Part shown: positions 7,601 through 16,651 of the stretch, in pieces
How the letters are laid out: the number at the start of each line of letters is the position of its first letter
Position numbering within the stretch: the stretch's first letter is position 1
Assembly (NCBI GenBank): GCA_009785435.1
Contig: WQWG01000004.1
Location: 1 to 17,217 of the forward strand
From: Clostridiales bacterium
GTDB lineage: Bacteria; Bacillota; Clostridia; Peptostreptococcales; Anaerovoracaceae
Reading direction: 5' to 3'
Length of the DNA stretch: 17,217 nt
Made by a program: the position numbers and the translations under genes
Notes under the pieces: generated by a model
Database searches by the model: none
The model's input: only the letters and a program-made list of their open reading frames with translations
What the model was told of the DNA's origin: nothing

Positions 7601-7665
7601 TTTTCTTTACTCCTTTATTTTTATTCCTATGGCTGTTTCCAAGATGCGAGAAAATAACCTGCCAC

Positions 7666-9384
7666 TTACATTTTCTCCGGTGCAGCCATCCCCAGCAACC
7701 CAAGGCCATTTTTGAGTACGGTCTTCGCCGCATACGCCAACGCCAATTTTGCCGCTTTCTCTTCCTCGTTTTCGACGAGAATATGCTCGTCGTGGTAAAA
7801 GCGGTTGAACGCTTGCGCGACATCGACGATATGCCTTGTCAGGATTGACGGTTCATATTTTTCAGCGGCATCAACGATGATCGTCGGGAATTGATAGATC
7901 AGTTTCGCCAGTTCATATGCGCTGTCACCTGCAATATATTGGATTCCCGCTTGGTTTATGTCAAGGGCTTTTTCAAAAGCGGCAGCGCCTGCGTTGCGAA
8001 TCACACTGGCGATCCGCGCATGCGTATACTGCACATACGGCCCGGTTTCTCCCTCAAAGTTTAACACTTTATCCCATGAAAACACATAGTCCTTGATCCT
8101 GCTGCTTGAAAGTTCCTGGAATACGACGGCACCGATGCCCACTTGGTTTGCGGTTTCGTCGATGTTGTCGGTGTTGACGCCTTTTTCAATGATGATTTCC
8201 TTTGTTTTTTCGACTGCCTTTGTCAGGACATCCTCTAAAAATACGACTCTGCCATGCCTCGTGGACATCGTACCGTCCTCCAGACTGACAAGGCCAAACG
8301 GAATGTGGACACAATCTTTCGCCCAGTCATAGCCCATCAGCTCAATGATCTTGATCCACTGCTGAAAATGCAAGTTCTGCTGTGAAGCGACGATATAGAG
8401 GTTTTTGTAAAAATCATAATGTTCTTTTCGATACACCGCCGCAGCGATGTCTCGCGTGATATAGAGCGTTGACCCGTCTTGCTTCGTGATCAATGCGACC
8501 GGCATGTCATGTTCCGATAAATCTACGATGCGCGCGCCCTGAGACTCTTGAAGCAGGCCACTTTCTTCCATCGTGTCAAGAATCTTTGCCATTTTATCTG
8601 AAAAGAAGCTCTCACCCGCATAAGAATCAAAATCGATTCCAAGCATTGTATACACTCTGCCAAATTCCTTTAAGCTCTCATCTCTGAACCACTGCCAAAG
8701 CATGACTTCATCAGGCTCCCCGCGCTCCAGCTTCGTAAAAATCGTTCTGGCCTCATCTTCAAGCGACGGATCTTTTTCCGCCTCTTCATGAAACTTGACG
8801 TAGTACCCAAGCAGCGTCTTGATCGGCTCGTTTACGACATCCGCTTCATTGCCCCATCTTCTGTATGCGCAAATCATTTTTCCGAACTGCGTGCCGTAAT
8901 CGCCGAGATGATTGATACGCACGGTGTCATAACCCAAGAAATCATATAGCTTGTATATGGAGTTCCCGATCACCGTACTCCTGATATGCCCGATGTGAAA
9001 CGGTTTCGCGATGTTTGGAGAAGAGTATTCCACGATGACTTTTTTCCCGTTGCCGTCGCTGCTCCTGCCAAAACTGTCTCCCTGCGAAATGACTTCGCCG
9101 ACTATATTTTGAACAAACGGTTCCCGCGCCATAAATAAATTGACATACGCGTTGACGTTTTCAACCTTTGCAAACATTTCATTGTCCCGAATTTTTTCGC
9201 AGATTTCCTGTGCGATGGCCGGGGGTGCTTTGCGCATCGCTTTTGCGAGCTTGAAACACGGAAAAGCATAATCGCCCATGCGGTGATCTGTCGGCACCTC
9301 GACCATTTCCAAGATTTCATCAAACGCAACGCCATCGAGCGCCGCCATAATTGTCTCTGCTATTTTCTGCCTAACATTTATCAT
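7666..9384 (-). CDS. argS: Arginyl-tRNA synthetase
   Basis: 572 residues, a normal length for class I ArgRS. It charges tRNA-Arg with arginine in the cytoplasm. Residues 1-100 form the N-terminal additional domain that contacts the tRNA D-loop. The HIGH motif is at 130-133 inside SSPNIAKPFHIGHIRST, highly characteristic of ArgRS. The second ATP-binding loop is MSTRHGR at 373-379, in place of a canonical KMSKS, as in many ArgRS. The C-terminal DALR anticodon-binding domain covers about 455-572. The ATG lies one base after the mutS2 stop with only a weak GAAG upstream, so translation is probably coupled to mutS2. Confidence 0.97.
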   Translation of the reverse strand: MINVRQKIAETIMAALDGVAFDEILEMVEVPTDHRMGDYAFPCFKLAKAMRKAPPAIAQEICEKIRDNEMFAKVENVNAYVNLFMAREPFVQNIVGEVISQGDSFGRSSDGNGKKVIVEYSSPNIAKPFHIGHIRSTVIGNSIYKLYDFLGYDTVRINHLGDYGTQFGKMICAYRRWGNEADVVNEPIKTLLGYYVKFHEEAEKDPSLEDEARTIFTKLERGEPDEVMLWQWFRDESLKEFGRVYTMLGIDFDSYAGESFFSDKMAKILDTMEESGLLQESQGARIVDLSEHDMPVALITKQDGSTLYITRDIAAAVYRKEHYDFYKNLYIVASQQNLHFQQWIKIIELMGYDWAKDCVHIPFGLVSLEDGTMSTRHGRVVFLEDVLTKAVEKTKEIIIEKGVNTDNIDETANQVGIGAVVFQELSSSRIKDYVFSWDKVLNFEGETGPYVQYTHARIASVIRNAGAAAFEKALDINQAGIQYIAGDSAYELAKLIYQFPTIIVDAAEKYEPSILTRHIVDVAQAFNRFYHDEHILVENEEEKAAKLALAYAAKTVLKNGLGLLGMAAPEKM

Positions 9385-9385
9385 A

Positions 9386-11758
9386 TTACTTCAATTCGAC
9401 GATGGTTACACCGTCCCCTCCTTCATTGTAAGACCCTCGATAGAACTTTTTCACATGCTTATGGGTTTTGAACATGTTGTGAAGGCCCTCTCTCAAAATG
9501 CCCTCGCCGCGCCCATGAATGATCGTCACTTTCTCCAGACCCGCCATAAAGGCATCATCCAAATATTTGTCCACATCCATCATCGCATTGTCGAGATTTT
9601 CTCCTTGCACGTTCAAACTAATGGATACGCTTTGGGATTTCTGTCTGTATAATGTTCCATATTTGGGGTATTTCTCTTTCTTCTTTTTGCTGACGCCATC
9701 ATGGATCATCATCAAATCCGATATGTTGACATTCGCCTTGATCATACCGATTCGAACCATCAAATCGCCTTTTTCATCCGGCAGTGTCAACACTTCTCCG
9801 TTTTGATCAAGCGTGACGACTTTTACTTTGCTGCCCAACTTTACTTCATTGGCATGTGCCGGGTTTGTATTGGAAACAGGCTTCATCTTGCTGCGGTATT
9901 TGCCGTCTGCATCTTTCAGTTTTTTCCGGTTCTCGTTTAAGAGGTTCGTTCTCTCGCCAAGACTCTCGATTTTATTGAGTTCTTTCAGCTCCTTTTGAAC
10001 CTCAGCGGAAACCAACTTCGCTTCTTCGATGATGTCTCTCGCTTCATCCCTTGCTTTTTGCAACATCTTTTCTTTTTGTTCTTCAAACTTTGCCTGTCTT
10101 TTATCCAGTTCTTCTTTTTGCCTTTTGATCTCCAGATTCAGCATAATGGCTTCATCTCGTTCGGCCTCCGCGTATTTTTTATCCGCTTCGAGCGCGCTGA
10201 TGACCTCTTCAAACTGTATCTCTCCGCTGCCGATGAGCGTTTTCGATTTCTCAATGATCTCTGCGGGCAATCCAAGTTTCTGTGAAATTTCAAAGGCATT
10301 CGACTTTCCGGGGATGCCGATCGAAAGCTTATACGTCGGACTTAACGTCTCTACATTAAACTCCATGGACGCATTCTCGACGCCTTGCTTTGAGATCGCA
10401 TATTTTTTGAGCTCAGTATAATGCGTTGTGGCAATCGTCCGCGCGCCTTTTGACGAAACGTTTTCAAGGATCGCGATCGCAAGCGCTGCGCCCTCCGTCG
10501 GGTCTGTACCCGCGCCCAGTTCGTCAAACAAGACAAGTGTATTCGCGTCCGTATTTTTGACAATATCCACGATGTTGTTCATATGGGATGAAAACGTACT
10601 AAGGCTCTGCTCAATGCTCTGCTCATCACCGATATCGGCAAATATCTTTTCAAACACGGCGATTTCCGTGCCGGAATTTGCCGGAACGTGAAGTCCCGCC
10701 TGCGCCATCATCGCAAGAAGTCCGGCCGTCTTCAGCGTCACGGTCTTCCCACCTGTATTGGGCCCCGTTATGATCAATGTATTGTACGCACCCCCGACCG
10801 AAATGTCCACCGGAACGACTTTTTCAGCATCGATCAACGGATGTCTGGCTTGCTTCATGCGTATCAGGCCATTTGTATTGATGATAGGCTCACTCGCGTT
10901 TTGCTTGACGGACAGTTTGCCTTTGGCAAATACAAAGTCCAGCTTCACGAGCAACGCTTGATTGTTGAGCAAATCATGGTGATGTTCGGCGACATTGGCC
11001 GAAAGTTCAGCAAGTATCCGTGCGATTTCGATTTTCTCCGCCAGCTCCAGCTCTCTGAGTTCGTTGTTCAAATTCACGATCGCCTGTGGCTCAATAAAAA
11101 GCGTAGCGCCGCTGCCTGACTGGTCATGAACGATGCCCGGAAATCTTAATTTATGTTCCTGTTTGACGGGAATGACATACCTGCCTTGCCGCATTGTTAC
11201 GATGGCATCCTGAAGCATGACCTGATTCGTGGATGAATTGATGATCTGGTTCATCTTCGACCGGATCGCTTCGTTCTGCCGCCCGATGCTTCGCCTGATG
11301 CTTCGTAACTCAGGGCTTGCATTGTCCGACATTTCATCTTCGGATAAGATGCATTGATCGATGTTCTCCGCAAGCCTTTTTTGTACTGAAATCACATCCG
11401 TGATGCCCGATAGGATCGTAAGTTCCGGCAAATCGCTCTTGAAAAAACGTACGATGTTGGATGCGACGTTCAAGTTGTACAATACTTGAAGGAGGTCACG
11501 CATCGTCAGCGTACCTCCCTTGTGAGCCAGATGAAGTATATTCTCGATGTCATAAAAAGCACCGATCGGCGGCGCGCCTTTACGGACGATCACAGAAACT
11601 GCCTCCGTGGTTTCCGCTTGCGCATCCTGTACCAAACGCCGCGAAAGTAACGGCAAAAGTTCCGCTGCTACTTTCTTCGTCATCTCCGATGCCGCTTGTT
11701 CTACGAGGAGTTCTATAATCTTGCCATATTCCAAAACCCGGTATGATTTTTGATTCAT
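9386..11758 (-). CDS. mutS2: MutS2, MutS-family ATPase with C-terminal Smr domain
   Basis: 790 residues, the usual MutS2 length. The MutS-like core and lever lie at about 1-310. The ATPase has Walker A GPNTGGKT at 332-339, Walker B LVLFDELGAGTD at 408-419 and THY at 445-447. A long charged coiled coil covers 520-600, followed by a KOW-like segment at 640-685 and the Smr domain at 712-790, with IIHGRGEG at 746-753. MutS2 lacks the MutS mismatch domain; it has been linked to suppressing recombination and to splitting collided ribosomes. The Smr LDLRG motif reads LNVQG here (715-719), so nuclease activity is doubtful. AAGGGA precedes the ATG, and zapA ends nine bases upstream. Confidence 0.97.
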   Translation of the reverse strand: MNQKSYRVLEYGKIIELLVEQAASEMTKKVAAELLPLLSRRLVQDAQAETTEAVSVIVRKGAPPIGAFYDIENILHLAHKGGTLTMRDLLQVLYNLNVASNIVRFFKSDLPELTILSGITDVISVQKRLAENIDQCILSEDEMSDNASPELRSIRRSIGRQNEAIRSKMNQIINSSTNQVMLQDAIVTMRQGRYVIPVKQEHKLRFPGIVHDQSGSGATLFIEPQAIVNLNNELRELELAEKIEIARILAELSANVAEHHHDLLNNQALLVKLDFVFAKGKLSVKQNASEPIINTNGLIRMKQARHPLIDAEKVVPVDISVGGAYNTLIITGPNTGGKTVTLKTAGLLAMMAQAGLHVPANSGTEIAVFEKIFADIGDEQSIEQSLSTFSSHMNNIVDIVKNTDANTLVLFDELGAGTDPTEGAALAIAILENVSSKGARTIATTHYTELKKYAISKQGVENASMEFNVETLSPTYKLSIGIPGKSNAFEISQKLGLPAEIIEKSKTLIGSGEIQFEEVISALEADKKYAEAERDEAIMLNLEIKRQKEELDKRQAKFEEQKEKMLQKARDEARDIIEEAKLVSAEVQKELKELNKIESLGERTNLLNENRKKLKDADGKYRSKMKPVSNTNPAHANEVKLGSKVKVVTLDQNGEVLTLPDEKGDLMVRIGMIKANVNISDLMMIHDGVSKKKKEKYPKYGTLYRQKSQSVSISLNVQGENLDNAMMDVDKYLDDAFMAGLEKVTIIHGRGEGILREGLHNMFKTHKHVKKFYRGSYNEGGDGVTIVELK

Positions 11759-11767
11759 TCGTTCCCT

Positions 11768-12325
11768 TTATACCATTACCTTTTTAAATCTGTCGATTTC
11801 GCTTTTGAGCTGCACATTTTCCATCTGCAAGTCAAAATAACTGCCTTCTATTTCTTTGATGCGATTTTGCAAGTTTTGCATGTCCGTTTCGACTTCTTTC
11901 TTTCCCAGCGTCTCCGCTTCTCTCAGCATCGTTTTTAAGTCTGCTACTTCCTGTTCTTTTTCATTGAGTGCATGCGTGAGCGTCTCTTGCTTGCTTGCAG
12001 CCGCTTGCACATCTTCCTTGTACTGTAAAAAGCTCCGCTTTGCGTCTTCCCACATTTGCATGTAGTGTTCGACGTCCTTTTCAAGCTTCTCTTTTCCCTC
12101 TTTGATTTCCAAAACGCGATCCAGCATGCTAAAATATTCATCCGCAACATTGACTGCGGAAAGTACGGCCAACGTCGAAATCGTTCCTGATTTCAAGGCC
12201 TTTTGGATCTCACGCATCTTTGCGTCTACATATGCGGCCACTTTCATAATATGTTCCGGCGTTTTTTCGCCCGAAATCACATATTCCTGCTCGTAAATTT
12301 TAACTTTTACTTTATTACTTTCCAT
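11768..12325 (-). CDS. zapA: Cell division protein ZapA with long coiled coil
   Basis: 185 residues. Residues 3-95 match ZapA: a beta-strand pair around VKVKIYEQEYVISG, then HIMKVAAYVDAKMREI, then helix TLAVLSAVNVADEYF. ZapA bundles FtsZ filaments at the division ring. From about 75 to 180 the sequence is a nearly continuous charged coiled coil, which makes it longer than the roughly 85-110 residues of classical ZapA. The placement between pheT and mutS2 is the conserved Firmicute arrangement, and its partner ftsZ lies about 4 kb upstream in the same orientation. The ATG is preceded by GGAGG overlapping the pheT stop, with a nine-base gap. Confidence 0.9.
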   Translation of the reverse strand: MESNKVKVKIYEQEYVISGEKTPEHIMKVAAYVDAKMREIQKALKSGTISTLAVLSAVNVADEYFSMLDRVLEIKEGKEKLEKDVEHYMQMWEDAKRSFLQYKEDVQAAASKQETLTHALNEKEQEVADLKTMLREAETLGKKEVETDMQNLQNRIKEIEGSYFDLQMENVQLKSEIDRFKKVMV

Positions 12326-12334
12326 CTCTGCCTC

Positions 12335-14764
12335 CTACATCTCCCGCAGAACTGCATTTAACTGATTCGAAAGTGCTTTTAAAATTTTATCATGTACTTT
12401 TGCCACATCCTCATCGGTCAGCGTCCGATCGGACGCCCGATACGCCAACGCGAACGCAACGCTCTTTTTCCCGTCCGCAACTTGTTTGCCGCGATAGACG
12501 TCAAACAGCTTCACGCTTTCGAGGATGCTGCCGCCCTCTCCTGTGATGATCGTTCTGATCGCTTCGACAGCGATGTCTTCATCGACAAGCAATGCGATAT
12601 CCCTTGATACGGATGGGTACTTTGGAAGCGGTTTATACGCTTTTTCCAAGTTGGCATGTTTCATGACCGTGTCAAATGTAAGTTCGCAGCAATACGCCTT
12701 GGTTCCGATGCCGTATTGTTCCGCAACATCGGGGTGTACCTCGCCCATGATGCCAAGTTCTGTCTCGCCCAACATAATTCTCGCACATCTTCCGGGGTGA
12801 TAAGCACCATAAGAAGATTCCGCAACAAAGCCGGGTTCGTGTATCCCAAGATTCGCAAGCAGCTCAACCACCATGCCCTTGACTGTAAAAAAGCTTTCGC
12901 CTTGCCCGTACGCAGCGATTGCCATGGCATCCTGCTCTTCCGGCAACTCTGCCTCTTCCGCCACGTTTCGGCCAAACGTGTTTCCGATTTCAAACGCCCT
13001 GACTTTTGGAATATTCCTTGAAAAGTTCCTGCCCAATACGTCCAGCATATTCGGCGTCAGAACCGTCCTCATGACGGAATTTTCCTCACCCAAAGGATTG
13101 ACGATTTCTACAAAACGGCTCTCCCGCGCATCTCCGTCAAGCCTTATATTCGCAACGCCTTTCGGACTTACAAATGAATACGTCTGTATCTCATTTGCGC
13201 CCAGCCCGCACATGACGTCTTTCGCCAGGTCTTTCAGCATTCTTTCTCTTGTCTTTCCTGCTCGGCTGCTGCCTTTTGGAATGGTCACAGGCAATTGATC
13301 ATATCCGTAAAGTCTTGCGACTTCTTCTACAAAATCGATTTCCCTGTTTAAATCTTGACGAACGGTAGGCGGAGTGACTTTCAATACATCACCTGCCGCT
13401 GACACTTGCATCTCCAGCCGTCCGAACAGTTCAGCCATTTCACTTGCCGAAAGGTCTACGCCCAAAATGCTGTTGATTCTGGCTACCCGTACGTCAACCG
13501 TATGGGCAGATGTCGGCGACGGGTAAACGTCTACCGCCCCTTTGACGACTGTACCGGCACCAAGAAGCTCAATCAGCTTGCATACCCTGTCGGCTGCCGT
13601 CAAGCATAGCCCTGAATCCAATCCTTTTTCAAACCGTGCGGATGCCTCGGTTCTCAGTCCAATCTTTTTGCTCGTCGCTCGGATATTATCCTTATCAAAA
13701 TTGGCCGATTCGATGACAATGGTCGTCGTGTCCTCTGCGATCTCGGAATTGAGGCCTCCCATGACGCCCGCAAGCGCAATGCCTTTTTCGGCATCCTTGA
13801 TCAACAGCATATCGCTTTCAAGCTTTCGCTCCGTACCATCAAGCGTCGTAAAAAGATCACCTGCCGAAGCCGTGTCGACAACGATTTTACGTCCTGCAAC
13901 GTGTCGGATATCAAACGCATGGATCGGCTGTCCGTATTCAAGCATGACAAAATTCGTGATGTCAACGATGTTGTTGATCGGCCTCATGCCGGCTTTCATC
14001 AATCGCTTCTGAAGCCACCACGGAGACTCCTCTACCTTAACATCTTTCACAACTCTGGCAACATACCGTTTGCACAGCTCTGTATTTTTGATGTCAACCG
14101 ATACATATTGGTCAACGTTTTCCACTTCATGCACGCACTCCGTTTCCGGGTATCTAAATTTTTTCTTAAATACCGCTCCTGTTTCCCGCGCCATGCCCAA
14201 GATCGAAAGGCAATCCGGCCTGTTCGGCGTGATTTCAAAATCAACCACGCTGTGCGCCAAGCCAAGCGCCTCTACAATGTCTTGCCCCAATGTATGATTC
14301 TCATTTAAAATCCATATGCCGTCCCTGTGAGCAGCCTGTATGACTTTATCTGCAAATCCCAATTCCGAAGCGGAGCAAAGCATACCGGCAGACTCAACGC
14401 CACGCAGCTTTCCCTTTTTGATTTTCACGCCGCCCTCCTGTTTGGGCTGTCCGTGCATGGGGCCCGGAAGCCTGCTGCCATGCGCAGCCACCGGGATCAC
14501 CGCTCCTTCGAAAACATTGGTCGCCCCTGTTACGATCTGCACAGGCTCCACATCTCCGACATTTACGGTACACACCAAAAGCTTATCCGCATCCGGATGT
14601 TTCTCAATTTTAACGATTTTCCCGACGACGATGTTTTCGATTTCTTCATCGAAGCAATGCGCCGCCTCAACATTTGAGCCGGACATGATCATCTTCTCAC
14701 AATACTCGGGAATATCTACATCAATATCAATATAATCTTTCAGCCATTCTATTGGAACTAACAT
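12335..14764 (-). CDS. pheT: Phenylalanyl-tRNA synthetase beta chain
   Basis: 809 residues, normal for bacterial PheT. It forms the alpha2-beta2 enzyme with PheS. An OB-fold tRNA-binding domain lies at about 43-150 (IVVGKIVKIEKHPDADKL). The B3/B4 editing domain, which hydrolyses mischarged Tyr-tRNA, lies at about 210-385, and the B5 domain at about 405-475. A catalytic-like core follows, then the C-terminal ferredoxin-fold anticodon-binding domain (YPSVSRDIALLVDEDI onward, about 715-808). The ribosome binding site GGGAGG sits in the 11-base gap after pheS. Confidence 0.98.
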   Translation of the reverse strand: MLVPIEWLKDYIDIDVDIPEYCEKMIMSGSNVEAAHCFDEEIENIVVGKIVKIEKHPDADKLLVCTVNVGDVEPVQIVTGATNVFEGAVIPVAAHGSRLPGPMHGQPKQEGGVKIKKGKLRGVESAGMLCSASELGFADKVIQAAHRDGIWILNENHTLGQDIVEALGLAHSVVDFEITPNRPDCLSILGMARETGAVFKKKFRYPETECVHEVENVDQYVSVDIKNTELCKRYVARVVKDVKVEESPWWLQKRLMKAGMRPINNIVDITNFVMLEYGQPIHAFDIRHVAGRKIVVDTASAGDLFTTLDGTERKLESDMLLIKDAEKGIALAGVMGGLNSEIAEDTTTIVIESANFDKDNIRATSKKIGLRTEASARFEKGLDSGLCLTAADRVCKLIELLGAGTVVKGAVDVYPSPTSAHTVDVRVARINSILGVDLSASEMAELFGRLEMQVSAAGDVLKVTPPTVRQDLNREIDFVEEVARLYGYDQLPVTIPKGSSRAGKTRERMLKDLAKDVMCGLGANEIQTYSFVSPKGVANIRLDGDARESRFVEIVNPLGEENSVMRTVLTPNMLDVLGRNFSRNIPKVRAFEIGNTFGRNVAEEAELPEEQDAMAIAAYGQGESFFTVKGMVVELLANLGIHEPGFVAESSYGAYHPGRCARIMLGETELGIMGEVHPDVAEQYGIGTKAYCCELTFDTVMKHANLEKAYKPLPKYPSVSRDIALLVDEDIAVEAIRTIITGEGGSILESVKLFDVYRGKQVADGKKSVAFALAYRASDRTLTDEDVAKVHDKILKALSNQLNAVLREM

Positions 14765-14775
14765 CCTAAACCTCC

Positions 14776-15798
14776 CTATTTAAACTGGTTGATGAAACGC
14801 ATATCGTTTTCATAAAACAGCCTGATATCGTCAACGCCATATTTGAGCATCGCGATCCGCTCGACCCCCATGCCAAACGCAAAACCTGTATATTTTTCAA
14901 CATCAATATCGCCCACTTGAAGCACATTCGGGTGAACCATACCGCATCCAAGGATCTCGATCCATCCGCTTCCCTTGCATACCCTGCATCCGGTTCCTCC
15001 GCATTTGAAGCAGGACACATCCATTTCCGCGCTGGGTTCTGTAAACGGGAAATAATGAGGCCTGAATTTCGTTTTCACGTTGGGCGCAAAAATTTGCTTC
15101 GCGAAATAATCAAGCGTCCCTTTTAAGTCTGCCATTGTAACGCCCTCATCGACGAGAATGCCCTCCACTTGGTGGAACATCGGAGAATGCGTCGCATCCG
15201 GCGTGTCGCGCCTGAAACACCTGCCCGGAGAAATGATCTTGATCGGCGGCTCTTCTGACAGCAACGTCCTTGCCTGCACAGGCGAAGTATGCGTTCTCAG
15301 AAGCGTGCTCTCCGTCACATAAAACGTATCTGAATAATCCCTTGACGGATGATTGGCCGGCGCGTTCAACGCGTCAAAATTGTTGAATACCGTTTCAATC
15401 TCGGGACCCTCCGCAACGGAGTACCCCATCGACATGAATACTTTCGAAATCTCGTTGATCGTGATCGTGATCGGATGTTTGGCGCCAAGCGCCTCTTGTA
15501 CGCCGGGTTCCGTCACATCGACGCGTTCCAGTTTGAATTTAGCTTCTCTCAGCGTTCCTTTCATGCCTGAAAATTTTTCTTCAAGCATTTTCTCGATCTC
15601 AGCCCTGACATGGTTCGCTGATTGCCCCAACTCTTTTCTTTCTTCGGGCGCAAGCGTTCCCATCGACCTCAAAATTTCGGTCAACTGGCTTTTTTTGCCG
15701 AGCATTTTCACCCGTATTTCTTCTATCTCCGGCATAGACGAAGCTTTGATCAGCTGCTCTTTTGCCTCTTGTAAAATCTTGGTTAACTGGCTTTGCAT
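14776..15798 (-). CDS. pheS: Phenylalanyl-tRNA synthetase alpha chain
   Basis: 340 residues, the catalytic class II chain that activates phenylalanine. An N-terminal coiled coil (1-90) contacts tRNA. Class II motif 1 lies around GYSVAEGPEIE (125-134), motif 2 at CFRRDTPDATHSPMFHQVEG (194-213), and motif 3 at GFAFGMGVERIAMLKYG (305-321). Four cysteines at 263, 266, 271 and 274 (CX2CX4CX2C) suggest the structural metal site seen in many Firmicute PheS. AGAAAGGG precedes the ATG, and the RNA methyltransferase ends 15 bases upstream. Confidence 0.98.
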   Translation of the reverse strand: MQSQLTKILQEAKEQLIKASSMPEIEEIRVKMLGKKSQLTEILRSMGTLAPEERKELGQSANHVRAEIEKMLEEKFSGMKGTLREAKFKLERVDVTEPGVQEALGAKHPITITINEISKVFMSMGYSVAEGPEIETVFNNFDALNAPANHPSRDYSDTFYVTESTLLRTHTSPVQARTLLSEEPPIKIISPGRCFRRDTPDATHSPMFHQVEGILVDEGVTMADLKGTLDYFAKQIFAPNVKTKFRPHYFPFTEPSAEMDVSCFKCGGTGCRVCKGSGWIEILGCGMVHPNVLQVGDIDVEKYTGFAFGMGVERIAMLKYGVDDIRLFYENDMRFINQFK

Positions 15799-15813
15799 GT
15801 TTTACCCTTTCTT

Positions 15814-16578
15814 CTATCTCTTACTTTCATACATGAGTATTCCTGCTGCCACTGCAGCATTCAGTGAATCTACTGTAGGTTCCATCGGAATTTTAACGTT
15901 CACATCCGCGCCCGCCATCAGTTCTTTGCTCAGTCCGCCGCCCTCATTGCCGATCAAAAGCGCTACATCGCTTTTCAAATCAACATCGAAGTAATCCGCT
16001 TTCGCTTCAAAACATGTGCCGATAACCTTTTTCCCTTGGGCTTTCAGCGCCGCAAGCGCCTCTGCCGCTGTATCAAAAAGCAGGATCGGCATTCTGAAAA
16101 GCGAACCTGCCGCAGCCCTGACGGCTTTTGGCGAAAAAATATCGCCCGTCCCTTTTATGGCGATAACCCCTTTGTATCCGGCCGCGTCCGCTGTCCTGAT
16201 CATCGTTCCGATGTTTCCGAGGTCTTGCAAGCGGTCGAGCACAAGGATATTTCCTGCTTTGCAATGGCTGAAAAACGCACTTTGCGTATCCTCTCTTTTT
16301 TTGACGATGGCAATGATCCCTTGACTCGTTTCCGTCTGCGCGATGTTGTTAAAAAGCTTTTCACTTAAAATGTACGGCTCCGGAATCGCAAGCGTTTTCG
16401 CATGCCCATACTGATGCGACAAAAAGACTGCCGTTATTTCTACATTGCATGCAACGGCTTCCGCGATCAAGTTGTCTCCCTCAATTAAGTAAAGCCCATA
16501 CTTGTCACGATATTTCTTTGACGTCAATTGCGTGCATAATTTATACTGTTTGTTTGCGCTTGAATTGATTTCTTTCAT
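15814..16578 (-). CDS. TrmH/SpoU-family RNA 2'-O-methyltransferase (RlmB/YsgA-like)
   Basis: 254 residues from the chosen ATG. An N-terminal L30e-like substrate-binding domain (about 1-95) is followed by the SPOUT knot with motif 1 LDRLQDLGNIGTMIRTADA (114-132), motif 2 LLIGNEGGGLS (207-217) and motif 3 IPMEPTVDSLNAAVAAGI (230-247). The family transfers methyl from SAM to a ribose 2'-OH in rRNA or tRNA; the exact nucleotide cannot be told from sequence. A member (ysgA) precedes pheS in Bacillus, so the context is conserved. The frame is open to a TTG at 16596, but that lies in the T-run of a terminator hairpin, so I chose the ATG at 16578. GGTGA lies close before it, a tight spacing, so the start is uncertain. 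Confidence 0.92.
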   Translation of the reverse strand: MKEINSSANKQYKLCTQLTSKKYRDKYGLYLIEGDNLIAEAVACNVEITAVFLSHQYGHAKTLAIPEPYILSEKLFNNIAQTETSQGIIAIVKKREDTQSAFFSHCKAGNILVLDRLQDLGNIGTMIRTADAAGYKGVIAIKGTGDIFSPKAVRAAAGSLFRMPILLFDTAAEALAALKAQGKKVIGTCFEAKADYFDVDLKSDVALLIGNEGGGLSKELMAGADVNVKIPMEPTVDSLNAAVAAGILMYESKR

Positions 16579-16594
16579 CTTCACCAATTTATTC

Positions 16595-16620
16595 AAAAAA
16601 GCCGGCTTGTCTTACCGGCT
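16595..16620 (-). terminator. Rho-independent terminator after ftsZ, or leader attenuator of the pheST operon
   Basis: On the minus strand AGCCGG (16620-16615) and CCGGCT (16605-16600) form a 6-base GC-rich stem with a 9-base loop, followed by a run of Ts (16600-16595). It lies 31 bases after the ftsZ stop and ends about 17 bases before the chosen start of the RNA methyltransferase. Confidence 0.75.
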
Positions 16621-16651
16621 CTTGTTTTGTCCCTTTATGAACGAAGGCCTT

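Noticed and set aside
7648..7677. Inverted repeat GAGAAAAT/ATTTTCTC around the argS stop as a terminator
   Set aside because: The stem is AT-rich with a 14-base loop, starts inside the coding sequence and is not followed by a T-run, so termination is unlikely.
16579..16651. T-box leader for pheST
   Set aside because: The gap after ftsZ is only 73 bases, too short for a T-box, and no AGGGTGG-type T-box sequence is seen. It holds a simple terminator hairpin.
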